Positions 34,718-43,344 of a DNA stretch of 64,000 bases are shown piece after piece; the stretch's first letter is position 1, and the number at the start of each line of letters is the position of its first letter. The DNA is from Defluviicoccus sp. bin129. GTDB taxonomy: Bacteria; Pseudomonadota; Alphaproteobacteria; MPNO01. The DNA lies in assembly GCA_002239065.1 (NCBI GenBank), contig MPNO01000004.1, forward strand, positions 62,001-126,000. Direction: 5' to 3'. Below the pieces are notes generated by a model that did no database searches, was not told the DNA's origin, and worked only from the letters and a program-made list of their open reading frames with translations. The translations under genes and the position numbers were made by a program.

Positions 34718-35442
34718 CCCGCCGCGTCCATGGCGTCGCCGAACTCGCAGATGCCGTTGAAATAGGTCTCCCAGACCACCAGGTTGCGCCGGCAGGCCTC
34801 CACCACCTCGTCCTCCAGACGCAGCTCGGCGGCGTATTTCGCGACCGTGTTCCAGCCGAGGTCGGAATGCTCGAGGTCGGCTTCGGTGTGGAGGGTGAAG
34901 AAGCGCACGTCTTCCTCGCTCAAGCCCCAAATTTCCTGCCAGCACCGCCCGACCATCGCGTTCCAGCCGCGCTCGCGCGCTTCGCCGACGCCATAGCCCG
35001 GCACGTTGACCCGTTCCGAGCAGGTATTGGCGATCAGCCCGAGCAGCCAGTGGCAGTTGGCCATCAGCCCCATCCAGGCGTCCCAGCAGAGCTGGGTCGT
35101 CGGCGTCGGCCGGGCGGCGCGGATCTGTTCGCGGTCCATGCCGATGCGCACGCCGAGATCCTCCAGGATCTGCCAATGCGGCTCGCCGCCGCCGAATTCG
35201 TGGTCGGCGACGATCTCCTGCGAGCACGCGTGGATGATGTCGAGCTTGATCTCCCAGATCGGGCAGTTGGTGGCCGTCTTGAGCTTGAGCACCGAGTTGC
35301 GCTGGCGCGAATTCAGCCGGTGCTGCAACACCCAGGCGCGGCAGCGATTGGGCGTCCAGGCATCGTCGGGGAAGATCAGGCAGCGCCCGACGAAATCCTC
35401 CAACTGCGCATCCAGCCGCTCGATCACCGATGTGGCGGTCAT
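34714..35442 (-). CDS. Haem-oxygenase-like (TenA/PqqC/HDO fold) protein, second copy
   Basis: A 242-residue helical protein, distantly similar to the product of 9968-10723. Shared marks are a Glu/His cluster (IVADHEFGGGEPHW, residues about 77-90) and the HTEADLEHSD motif (His185, Asp189, His192), the expected late metal ligands of haem-oxygenase-like diiron oxidases. It is coupled to aspartate dehydrogenase by an ATGA overlap, a pairing that suggests oxidation of an amino acid or an aspartate-derived imine. The ATG at 35442 was preferred because upstream codons run into the divergent promoter of the MetE-like gene. Confidence 0.72.
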   Translation of the reverse strand: MTATSVIERLDAQLEDFVGRCLIFPDDAWTPNRCRAWVLQHRLNSRQRNSVLKLKTATNCPIWEIKLDIIHACSQEIVADHEFGGGEPHWQILEDLGVRIGMDREQIRAARPTPTTQLCWDAWMGLMANCHWLLGLIANTCSERVNVPGYGVGEARERGWNAMVGRCWQEIWGLSEEDVRFFTLHTEADLEHSDLGWNTVAKYAAELRLEDEVVEACRRNLVVWETYFNGICEFGDAMDAAG

Positions 35443-35548
35443 TCGTTGCCTCCCGTCCGTATCGGCCCCAATGTGGCGCAACGCGGGGCCTGTGTGAATG
35501 CGGCCGGTTGGGGCATCATCGGGTCCCCATCCCGGACGGAGGCCGCCA

Positions 35549-36673
35549 ATGTCGTTTCCCATCGATCCGCCGTTTCGCGCCGAGCATATCGGCAGCCTGG
35601 TGCGGCCCGAGGCGGTGCTCGAGGCCAGGGAAGCGCGCGCGGCCGGGCGGATCGACGATGCGGGGCTGCGCGCGGTCGAGGACGCCGAGATCGAGAAGAC
35701 CGTCGCCTTCCAGGCCGGGCTCGGGCTCTGCTCGGTGAGCGACGGCGAGTTCCGCCGCCACAGCTACACCGACAGCTTCGGCACCGCCGTCTTCGCCAGC
35801 CTCAGGACTGCCCCCACAGACGATCCCAACTGGCGCTACACCAACCAGGCGGGAGAGACTTCGGGGGCCAATGTCTCGGTGGTCGAGGACCGGCTGGTCT
35901 GGGAAGGCCCCGCCAATGTCGCCGATTTCGCCTACCTCGCCGACATCGCGCCGCAAGGTTGCGTTCCCAAGATGACCCTGCCAGGACCGTGCCACATCCA
36001 TTTCCGCGCCGGGCGCGACAATATCGACCGCGCCGCCTATCCCGATCTCGACGCCTTCTGGGCCGATGTGATCGAGTCCTACGAGAAAGAGATCGCGGCG
36101 CTGCGCGACGCCGGCTGCCGCTATATCCAGCTCGACGAGACCTCGATCGCCAAGTTCGGCGACCCGAAGATCAGGCGCGGGCTCGAGGAGCGGGGCGACG
36201 ACTGGCGCGCCCTCCTGGACCTCTATATCGAGGTCATCGCCGAGGTCGCCCGGCGCACGCCGCCGGACGTCGCGCTCGGCCTCCATCTCTGCCGTGGCAA
36301 CAAGGCCGGCGCGTGGCAGGCCGAGGGCGGCTATGACGACGTGGCGGCGAGGCTGTTCCGCGACCTGCCGATCCGCTTCTACTTCCTGGAATACGATTCG
36401 CCGCGCGCCGGCGGGTTCCAGCCACTCGCCGAGCTTCCCGACGGCAAGGTGGTGGTGCTCGGCCTGGTCTCGACCAAAATCCGCGCGCTCGAAGATGCCG
36501 GCGCGCTCGAACGCCGGATCGAGGAGGCGAGCCGCTACGTGGCGATCGAGCGCCTCTGCCTCTCGCCGCAATGCGGCTTCGCCGGCGATATCGGCGGCAC
36601 CGGCCTCGACGCCGCCGACCAGGCGGCCAAGCTCGCCCTGGTGATCGAGGTCGCCCGGCGGGTGTGGGGATGA
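35549..36673 (+). CDS. MetE-like zinc methyltransferase family protein, second copy
   Basis: This 374-residue protein resembles the product of 3017-4135 from the first residues (PPFRAEHIGSLVRPE) to the end. It keeps the zinc ligands: LHLCRGN (H-x-C), LEYD (Glu) and SPQCGF (Cys). It also has only one barrel and so is not a standard methionine synthase. It is divergent from the diiron-type gene and is followed after 22 bases by the VOC dioxygenase gene. Possible roles are thiol alkyl transfer or methyl removal from an intermediate; none is proven. Confidence 0.82.
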   Translation: MSFPIDPPFRAEHIGSLVRPEAVLEAREARAAGRIDDAGLRAVEDAEIEKTVAFQAGLGLCSVSDGEFRRHSYTDSFGTAVFASLRTAPTDDPNWRYTNQAGETSGANVSVVEDRLVWEGPANVADFAYLADIAPQGCVPKMTLPGPCHIHFRAGRDNIDRAAYPDLDAFWADVIESYEKEIAALRDAGCRYIQLDETSIAKFGDPKIRRGLEERGDDWRALLDLYIEVIAEVARRTPPDVALGLHLCRGNKAGAWQAEGGYDDVAARLFRDLPIRFYFLEYDSPRAGGFQPLAELPDGKVVVLGLVSTKIRALEDAGALERRIEEASRYVAIERLCLSPQCGFAGDIGGTGLDAADQAAKLALVIEVARRVWG

Positions 36674-36695
36674 AGGACGGTTGAAGGAGGTCGCG

Positions 36696-37658
36696 ATGAT
36701 AAAGGTTACCGATGTCGCTTACGCGCGCTTCAAGGCCCCCGATCTGGACCTGATGGAGAGCTTTCTCGTCGATTTCGGGCTGACCCGGCGGCACCGGAAC
36801 GACGATACGCTCTACATGCGCGGCACCGGCCCCGATCACCACATCCATGTCACGCACCTGGCCGATGAGCCGGGCTTCATCGGCATGGAATTCAATGCGG
36901 CCAGCATGGGCGACCTCGAGACGCTGTTCCAGGCCGACGGTGCATCGCCGGTCGAAGAAATCGACGAGCCGGGCGGCGGTTACCGGGTCCGGCTGACCGA
37001 TCCCAACGGGTTTCGACTGGAAACCGTTTTTGGACAGGCGACCGTCGATCCATTGCCGGTCAACCTGTCGATCGGTCCGGATCATGGGCCGGGGCATCCG
37101 CGAGACCGCGATATTCAACGTATCCCGAACGTTCCGGGACCCGTCAAGCGGCTCGGTCATGTGGTCTTGAACGTGCCGGATTGCGAAATCGCGGATGCCT
37201 ATTACCGTTCCCGTTTCGGCTTCCTGCAATCCGATGTTTGCTACCTACCGGGCGACGATGACGACCTGGCCGCCGCCTTCTATCGATGCGACAAAGGCAA
37301 GGACTATGTCGACCAGCACACCCTCCTGTTTACCAAGTCTAAGAAGCGCGGGTTGGGCCACGTCGCCTTCGAGGTGGACGATATCAATGCCCTGTTCATC
37401 GGGCACGAACTCCTCAAGTCAAAGGGTTACGAGCATTCCTGGGGCATCGGCCGCCACACCCCCGCAGCCAATATCTTCGATTACTGGTTCGACAATTATG
37501 GCAACCGGATCGAGCGCTTTTACGGCGGCGACCTGCTCAACAAGGACGACGAAACCAGGGTTCATCCGCTCGGAGACATATTGGAATCGCAATGGGGCGC
37601 CAGGCTCTCCGAGCGCCGCGCATCGCTCGATACCGACTACGACCCGCTCCGGGAGTAG
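36696..37658 (+). CDS. VOC family extradiol-type dioxygenase
   Basis: A 320-residue two-domain vicinal-oxygen-chelate protein of the size of 2,3-dihydroxybiphenyl or catechol 2,3-dioxygenases. The second domain shows the metal triad H-H-E: His in RLGHVVLNV, His in GLGHVAFEV and Glu in NRIERFYGG. It would cleave a catechol ring next to the hydroxyls. A perfect AAGGAGGT ribosome site at 36684-36691 fixes the ATG at 36696 over a TTG at 36681. By eye its codon choice is less GC-biased than the neighbours, so separate transfer is possible. Its 3' end converges on the TPP enzyme, 8 bases away. Confidence 0.85.
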   Translation: MIKVTDVAYARFKAPDLDLMESFLVDFGLTRRHRNDDTLYMRGTGPDHHIHVTHLADEPGFIGMEFNAASMGDLETLFQADGASPVEEIDEPGGGYRVRLTDPNGFRLETVFGQATVDPLPVNLSIGPDHGPGHPRDRDIQRIPNVPGPVKRLGHVVLNVPDCEIADAYYRSRFGFLQSDVCYLPGDDDDLAAAFYRCDKGKDYVDQHTLLFTKSKKRGLGHVAFEVDDINALFIGHELLKSKGYEHSWGIGRHTPAANIFDYWFDNYGNRIERFYGGDLLNKDDETRVHPLGDILESQWGARLSERRASLDTDYDPLRE

Positions 37659-37666
37659 ATCGCGCC

Positions 37667-39430
37667 CTAATTGTCCACCATGACGTTGAGGATCGCCGTC
37701 TTGCCCTCGCGCGTGGCGGCGAGCCCGGCTTCGAGGGCCGAGGGAAGCTCGGCGGGGGGGGGCGCCGCCCGCCCGCCGGCGCCGGCGAGCCCGGCTTCGA
37801 GGGCGGAGGGATGCTCGGCGGGCTCCGCCCCCCGCCGGCCGAAGCCGTCGAAGGGGCGGACCAGCTCGGCATAGTCGAGGTCGGTGATCATCCTTCCGTA
37901 GAACAGATCGTTCTCGGCCGCGACCCCGTCCGGGTAGAAGGCGCGGTGTTCCTTGGCCATCGCGGAGTAGCCGGTGTTGTTGACCACGACCACGAGGATC
38001 GGCAGCTCCTCATGCGCGGACAGCGCGAGGCTCTGGACGATGGGGTTGTACATGAACGAGCCGTCGCCGATCACCGCCACCACCGGCCGCTCCTTCGCGG
38101 CGAGCTTGAGGCCGAGTGCGACGCCGAGTCCCTGGCCGAGCCCGCCCGCGACCCGGTAATAGCTTCGCGACCCCTTATAGGGGCGGTGGCGCATCAGGCG
38201 CTGGCGGTGGGTGATGGTCTCGTCGGCGTAGATCGCGTCGCCCGGCATCGCCGCGCCCAGCGCGTCGAACAGGACGATCGGGTCGATGGCCTTTTTCGCG
38301 CGCGCCTCCGTGACGATCTCGCGGTCGGCGGCGATGCGCGTCTCATGCGTCTTCGCCCAATGCGCGGCGCGCTCCTCGACCGCGCCGTTCTTCGGGCCGC
38401 TCGCCGCGACCGCTTCGGCGAGCAGGCGGAGCGTCGCCGCGCAGTCGCCTTCGAGGAAGCGGTCGGCCTGGATGTTCTGGTAGACCATCTCGGTGCGGAA
38501 CGGCGTCTCGCCGATGGCGACGATATGCGCCCGCCTGGGCCGCCGCGAAGGCGGGTTCCACGGCGCCCGCGCGGACAGGGTCAGCACCAGATCGGCCTCG
38601 TCGAGCCAGTCCGGCTGCCCCACCCCCTGGAACAACGGGTGGCCGCCCGGGAAGTTGCTGTAATCCGCCCAGGGCGCGTCCACCACCGGGATCGCCAGCA
38701 TCTCGGCGAGCGCGACCAGCGCGTCGAATCCTGCGACATCGCGGCCCGAGCCCTCGGCGACGATGGCCGGCCGCTCGGCCGAAACCAGCAGATCGGCGAC
38801 CGCCTCGATATCGGCCGCCGGGGGCTGGACCTTCGGCGCCCGCGGCACGTCGCGGATGCGGTCGGGCGGGGTCCAGTCGGCGAGCTGGGTCTCGATGGGC
38901 ACGGTCATGAAGGTCGGGCCCGACGGCGTGCGCTGCGCCATCTCGCCGGCCCGGATGAGCTGTTCGAACAGGGTGGCCGGGCTCGATGCCTGGTTCGACC
39001 ACTTGACCAGCGGCGCGGCGAGGCTGTGCGGTCCGCCGACCACGCTCAGGCTCGACAGCCATTGCGGGCCCGGGTGGAAGCCCTCCTGCTCGCCATAGGT
39101 CAGCGCCTCGCCGGCGACCACCACCATCGGGATGCCCAGGCGCTGGGCGGCGTCGATCCCCATCGAGCCCTGCAACAGCCCGACGCCGGTATGCAACATC
39201 ACCCCCTGCATGCGCCCGGTATAGCCGGTGTAGCCGATGGCGAGATCGACCGCGAGGGTCTCGTGCGCACAGCTGAAATAGACCGGGCCCGGCGCGTTCG
39301 AGACCTTCTGGCGGGCGAACGCCTCCCACACCGCGCCCCATTCCGAGCCGGGCGATGCCATCACGTAGTCCATGTCCAGGCAGCGGAACGCCTGCACCAC
39401 CGCCTCGCCGCCATCCAGCCTGTTCTTCAT
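37667..39430 (-). CDS. Thiamine pyrophosphate-dependent enzyme (acetolactate synthase/decarboxylase family)
   Basis: A 587-residue TPP enzyme with three domains. The catalytic Glu is in SCAHETLAVDLAIG (about residue 58), and the TPP/Mg motif is the GDG...NN pair in VIGDGSFMYNP and VVVNNTGYS. The overall pattern is of the acetolactate synthase, benzoylformate decarboxylase and oxalyl-CoA decarboxylase superfamily; the 2-oxoacid substrate is unknown. The C-terminal end has an unusual 22-residue insertion (SALEAGLAGAGGRAAPPP, then SALEAGLA again) caused by the direct repeat at 37718-37822. The ATG at 39430 gives MKNRLDGGE; it is divergent from HyuA pair 3. Confidence 0.86.
   Translation of the reverse strand: MKNRLDGGEAVVQAFRCLDMDYVMASPGSEWGAVWEAFARQKVSNAPGPVYFSCAHETLAVDLAIGYTGYTGRMQGVMLHTGVGLLQGSMGIDAAQRLGIPMVVVAGEALTYGEQEGFHPGPQWLSSLSVVGGPHSLAAPLVKWSNQASSPATLFEQLIRAGEMAQRTPSGPTFMTVPIETQLADWTPPDRIRDVPRAPKVQPPAADIEAVADLLVSAERPAIVAEGSGRDVAGFDALVALAEMLAIPVVDAPWADYSNFPGGHPLFQGVGQPDWLDEADLVLTLSARAPWNPPSRRPRRAHIVAIGETPFRTEMVYQNIQADRFLEGDCAATLRLLAEAVAASGPKNGAVEERAAHWAKTHETRIAADREIVTEARAKKAIDPIVLFDALGAAMPGDAIYADETITHRQRLMRHRPYKGSRSYYRVAGGLGQGLGVALGLKLAAKERPVVAVIGDGSFMYNPIVQSLALSAHEELPILVVVVNNTGYSAMAKEHRAFYPDGVAAENDLFYGRMITDLDYAELVRPFDGFGRRGAEPAEHPSALEAGLAGAGGRAAPPPAELPSALEAGLAATREGKTAILNVMVDN
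37718..37822 (+). repeat. 39-base near-perfect direct repeat with G-run spacer inside the TPP enzyme gene
   Basis: The segment starting GGCGAGCCCGGCTTCGAGGG at 37718 recurs at 37784, with about two mismatches over 39 bases. The period is 66 bases and frame is kept. Between the copies is a run of eight or nine G followed by CGCCGCCCGCCCGCC. The second copy encodes the same SALEAGLA peptide. As in the other two cases in this window, a long G/C homopolymer sits between the copies. Confidence 0.82.
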
Positions 39431-39523
39431 CCCGCCGTTTCCTCTCGATTGCCGGGACGGAGCATGACCACTGTGGGCGGGGGGCGTCAATCGCTACACT
39501 CCGCCGCCGGAAGGGATCAGGCT

Positions 39524-41602
39524 ATGCCGCGCGCGAGGCTCGCCGCCGATGTCGGCGGCACGTTCACCGATATCGCCGTCGAGCATGACGGGCGGCTGGC
39601 GACGACCAAGGTGCTGACCACCCCGCAGGCGCCGGAGGAGGGGGTGCTCGCCGGCATCGCCCGCGCGCTGTCCGAGACCGGCCTCGCCCCCGGCGCGTTC
39701 GAGCTGGCGATCCACGGCACCACGCTCGCCACCAACGCGATCATCCAGCGCCGGGGGGCGAAGACCGCGCTGCTGGTCACCGAGGGGTTCCGCGACGTGG
39801 TCGAGATGGCCTTCGAGAACCGCTTCGAGCAATACGACATATACATGGACCGGCCCGAGCCGCTGGTGCCGCGGCATCTGCGGCTCGGCGTGAGGGAGCG
39901 GCTGGACGCTCGCGGCAACGTGCTGGTGCCGCTGGAGCCCGGCGCGCTCGACCCCATCGTCGAGACGCTGAAGGAAGAGGCGGTCGAGGCGGTGGCGGTC
40001 GGCTTCATCCACGCCTATGTCGACGGGCGCCACGAGCGCGCGGTACACGATCTCCTGGCCGACGCGATGCCGGGGCTCGCGATCACGCTCTCCTCCGAGG
40101 TCTCGCCCGAGATCCGGGAATACGAGCGCTGGTCGACGGCAGCCGCCAACGCCTATGTCCAGCCTTTGATGGCGGGCTATATCGCCAGGCTCGAACGGGC
40201 GCTGAGCGAGCTCGGCTTCTCCTGCCCGCTCTACCTGATGACCTCGGGCGGCGGGCTCGCGCGGCCCGAAACCGGGCGGCGGTTCCCGATCCGGCTGGTC
40301 GAATCGGGCCCGGCGGGGGGCGCGATCCTCGCCGCCCATATCGCCCGGCAATGCGCGCTGGAGAGGGTGCTCTCCTTCGACATGGGCGGAACCACGGCCA
40401 AGATCTGCCTGATCGACGACGGCGAGCCGCAGGCCTCGCGCAGCTTCGAGGTCGCCCGCGAGTACCGCTTCCTCAAGGGCAGCGGCCTGCCGCTGCGCAT
40501 ACCGGTCATCGAGATGGTCGAGATCGGCGCGGGCGGCGGGTCGATCGCGCGCACCGACGCGATGGGACGGCTCACCGTCGGCCCGGACAGCGCGGGCTCC
40601 GATCCCGGCCCGGTGTGCTACGCGCAGGGCGGCGTTGCCCCGACGGTGACCGACGCCGACGTGACGCTCGGCTGGATCGACCCCGCGGCCTTTGCCGGCG
40701 GCACCATCCCGCTCGACGCCGGCGCGGCGGTGGCGGCGATCGCGGCGGGGCCTGGCGAGGCGCTCGGGCTCGACGCGCACGGCGCCGCGCACGGAATCGC
40801 CGAGGTGGTGGTCGAGAACATGGCCAACGCGGCCCGGGTGCATGCAGTCGAGCGCGGCAAGACGCTGGGCGAGCGCACGCTGATCGCCTTCGGCGGCGCG
40901 GCGCCGGTGCACGCCGCCCGGCTCGCGGAAAAGCTCGGCATCGGGCGCATCCTCATCCCGCAATCGGCGGGAGTCGGCTCGGCGGTCGGGTTCCTGCGCG
41001 CCCCGGTCGCCTACGAGGTCGTCCGCAGCCTCTACGCGGCACTCGACGGGAGCTTCGACGCGGACGCCGTCAACGCGCTGCTCGAAGCCATGCGGGAGGA
41101 GGCCGATGCGATCGTCGCCGCCGCCGCGCCCGGCGCGCGGCTGGTGCGCGCGCGGGCGGCCGACATGCGCTATCGCGGCCAGGGGCACGAGCTCGCGGTG
41201 GGCGTGCCGGCCGGGCCGCTCGGCCCGGATTCCCGCGAGGCGTTGATCGAGGCCTTCGAAGCCGCCTACGCTCGCACCTATTCGCGCACCATCCCGGGGC
41301 TGACGATAGAAGCGATGAACTGGACCCTGCGGGTCGCGGCGGAGGCCGATCCGCCGGCACCCTGCCCGCCGATGCCCGACGCGGAAGCGGCCGAAGCGAT
41401 GGCGCGGCGCCCCATCTGCGATCCGGCGACGGCCGGCATGGCCGGAGCGCCCGTGTTCAGCCGCAACGCGCTCGCCCCGGGTGCGCGGATCGCCGGGCCG
41501 GCGGTCATCGCCGAAGACGAGACCACGACGATCGTGCTCGACTCGTTCTCCGCATCGATCGATGCGCTCGGCAATATCGTTATCGCGAGGGACGGATCAT
41601 GA
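39524..41602 (+). CDS. HyuA, hydantoinase/oxoprolinase subunit A (pair 3)
   Basis: A 692-residue ATPase subunit with the N-terminal AADVGGTFTDIAVE and middle SFDMGGTTAKICLIDDG motifs, then GAGGGSIART and GPDSAGSDPGPVCYA. It lacks the 15-residue duplication seen in pair 2. The start at 39524 follows GGAAGGGATCAG; upstream codons of the long open frame are antisense to the TPP gene. It overlaps HyuB by four bases, and the operon continues through a luciferase-like monooxygenase and a KstD-like flavoprotein. Confidence 0.9.
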   Translation: MPRARLAADVGGTFTDIAVEHDGRLATTKVLTTPQAPEEGVLAGIARALSETGLAPGAFELAIHGTTLATNAIIQRRGAKTALLVTEGFRDVVEMAFENRFEQYDIYMDRPEPLVPRHLRLGVRERLDARGNVLVPLEPGALDPIVETLKEEAVEAVAVGFIHAYVDGRHERAVHDLLADAMPGLAITLSSEVSPEIREYERWSTAAANAYVQPLMAGYIARLERALSELGFSCPLYLMTSGGGLARPETGRRFPIRLVESGPAGGAILAAHIARQCALERVLSFDMGGTTAKICLIDDGEPQASRSFEVAREYRFLKGSGLPLRIPVIEMVEIGAGGGSIARTDAMGRLTVGPDSAGSDPGPVCYAQGGVAPTVTDADVTLGWIDPAAFAGGTIPLDAGAAVAAIAAGPGEALGLDAHGAAHGIAEVVVENMANAARVHAVERGKTLGERTLIAFGGAAPVHAARLAEKLGIGRILIPQSAGVGSAVGFLRAPVAYEVVRSLYAALDGSFDADAVNALLEAMREEADAIVAAAAPGARLVRARAADMRYRGQGHELAVGVPAGPLGPDSREALIEAFEAAYARTYSRTIPGLTIEAMNWTLRVAAEADPPAPCPPMPDAEAAEAMARRPICDPATAGMAGAPVFSRNALAPGARIAGPAVIAEDETTTIVLDSFSASIDALGNIVIARDGS

Positions 41603-43344
41603 CCCGCTCGAACGCTCTCACGCCGATCGGCCTGCAACTCATGTGGGACCGGCTGATCGCGGTGGTCGAGGAGCAGGCGCAGTCGCTGATCCGCACCGGG
41701 TTCTCGACCTCGACCCGCGAGGCGGGCGATCTGTCGGCCGGGGTGTTCGACGGCTCGGGGCGGATGCTCGCCCAGGCGGTGACCGGCACGCCCGGCCATG
41801 TCAACTCGATGGCGCGCTCGGTCGGGCATTTCCTCGAGCGCTTCCCGGTGGAGACGATGAAGGAAGGCGACGTCTTCCTGACCAACGACCCGTGGAAGGG
41901 AACCGGCCACCTGCACGACTTCACCTTCGTCACGCCGGCTTTCCGCGACGGCCGAATCGCGGCGCTGTTCGCCAGCACCAGCCATGTCGTCGATATCGGC
42001 GGGCGCGGGCTCACCTCCGACGGGCGCAACATCTTCGAGGAAGGGATCTACATCCCGATCATGCGCTTCGCCGAACGCGGCGAGGTCGACCGGACGCTGG
42101 TCGATATCGTGGCGGCGAACGTGCGCGAGCCGGTTCAGGTGGTGGGCGACCTCCATTCGCTCGCCTCGTGCAACGACGTGGGCTGCCGCCGGCTGGCCGA
42201 GATGATGGACGAGTTCGGGATCGACGACCTGGACGCACTTGGCCGCCACATCGTCGAGCGGTCGGTGGCCGCGACGCTGGAGGCGATCCGCGGGCTCAAG
42301 CCCGGCACCTACACAAACGCGATGCGGATCGACGGGCTCGAGAACCCGGTCGACCTGGTGGCGACGATGACGGTGGGCGCGGACGGGATCGACGTCGATT
42401 TCGCCGGCACCAGCGGCATCTCGTCATACGGAATCAACGTGCCGGTCTGCTATACCGAGGCCTATACCTCCTTCGGCATACGCTGCATCGTCGCCCCCGA
42501 TGTGCCCAACAACGCGGGATCGCTCGCGCCGATCCGGGTCAGCGCGCCGCCGGGCACCATTCTCAACGCCCAATACCCGGCGCCGGTCGCGGTGCGCCAC
42601 GTCACGGGCCAGATGCTGCCCGACGTGGTGTTCGGCTGCCTCGCCCGGGCGATCGACGGCGCGGTGCCGGCCGAGGGCACGTCGTGCCTGTGGAATGTCT
42701 ACGCCTTCGGCGGGCCGGGCCGGGTCGAATGCGACCCCGCCCTCGTCGCCGATGCCCAACCCTTCACCGTGCTCAGCTTCCACTCGGGCGGCGCCGGCGC
42801 GAGGCCCGGCAAGGATGGACTGTCCGCCACCGGGTTCCCGAGCGGGGTCAGGAGCGTGCCCGTGGAGGTGACCGAAGCGATTTCCCCGGTGGTGTTCTGG
42901 CGCAAGGAGTTCCGCACCGATTCGGGCGGCCCCGGCACCGATCGCGGGGGTCTCGGCCAGGTGATGGAGCTCGGAATTCTCGAGGACGCGCCGTTCGCCT
43001 TCAGCGCGCTGTTCGACCGCATCGACCATCCGCCGCGCGGGCGCCGGGGCGGGGAGGACGGTACGGGCGGGCAGATCGGCCTCGCCTCCGGAGCCAGGCT
43101 CGACGGCAAGGGAACCCAGACCGTGCCGGCCCGCGACCGCGTGGTGATCGAGATGCCGGGCGGCGGCGGCCTCGGCGACCCCAGGGAGCGCGATCCCGAG
43201 GCGGTCGCACGGGACTGCCGCGCGGGTCTGGTCTCGCCGGAGGCGGCACGCGGCCGCTATGCTGTGGCGCTGGACGAGGAGGGCGCGGTCGATTCGGAAG
43301 CGACCGCGCTTCTGCGCTCGCGGGAGGTCGAACATGCGGGTTAG
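41599..43344 (+). CDS. HyuB, hydantoinase/oxoprolinase subunit B (pair 3)
   Basis: A 581-residue HyuB subunit. Landmarks are LTPIGLQLMWDRL at the start, FLTNDPWKGTGHLHDF, STSHVVDIGG, the FAGTSGISSYG segment and the terminal EMPGGGGLGDPRERDPE loop. Together with the overlapping HyuA it should form an ATP-dependent amidohydrolase or carboxylase. The ATGA at 41599-41602 couples translation. The 3' end overlaps the luciferase-like monooxygenase start by 11 bases, suggesting the oxidative and hydrolytic steps are made in fixed ratio. Confidence 0.9.
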   Translation: MTRSNALTPIGLQLMWDRLIAVVEEQAQSLIRTGFSTSTREAGDLSAGVFDGSGRMLAQAVTGTPGHVNSMARSVGHFLERFPVETMKEGDVFLTNDPWKGTGHLHDFTFVTPAFRDGRIAALFASTSHVVDIGGRGLTSDGRNIFEEGIYIPIMRFAERGEVDRTLVDIVAANVREPVQVVGDLHSLASCNDVGCRRLAEMMDEFGIDDLDALGRHIVERSVAATLEAIRGLKPGTYTNAMRIDGLENPVDLVATMTVGADGIDVDFAGTSGISSYGINVPVCYTEAYTSFGIRCIVAPDVPNNAGSLAPIRVSAPPGTILNAQYPAPVAVRHVTGQMLPDVVFGCLARAIDGAVPAEGTSCLWNVYAFGGPGRVECDPALVADAQPFTVLSFHSGGAGARPGKDGLSATGFPSGVRSVPVEVTEAISPVVFWRKEFRTDSGGPGTDRGGLGQVMELGILEDAPFAFSALFDRIDHPPRGRRGGEDGTGGQIGLASGARLDGKGTQTVPARDRVVIEMPGGGGLGDPRERDPEAVARDCRAGLVSPEAARGRYAVALDEEGAVDSEATALLRSREVEHAG

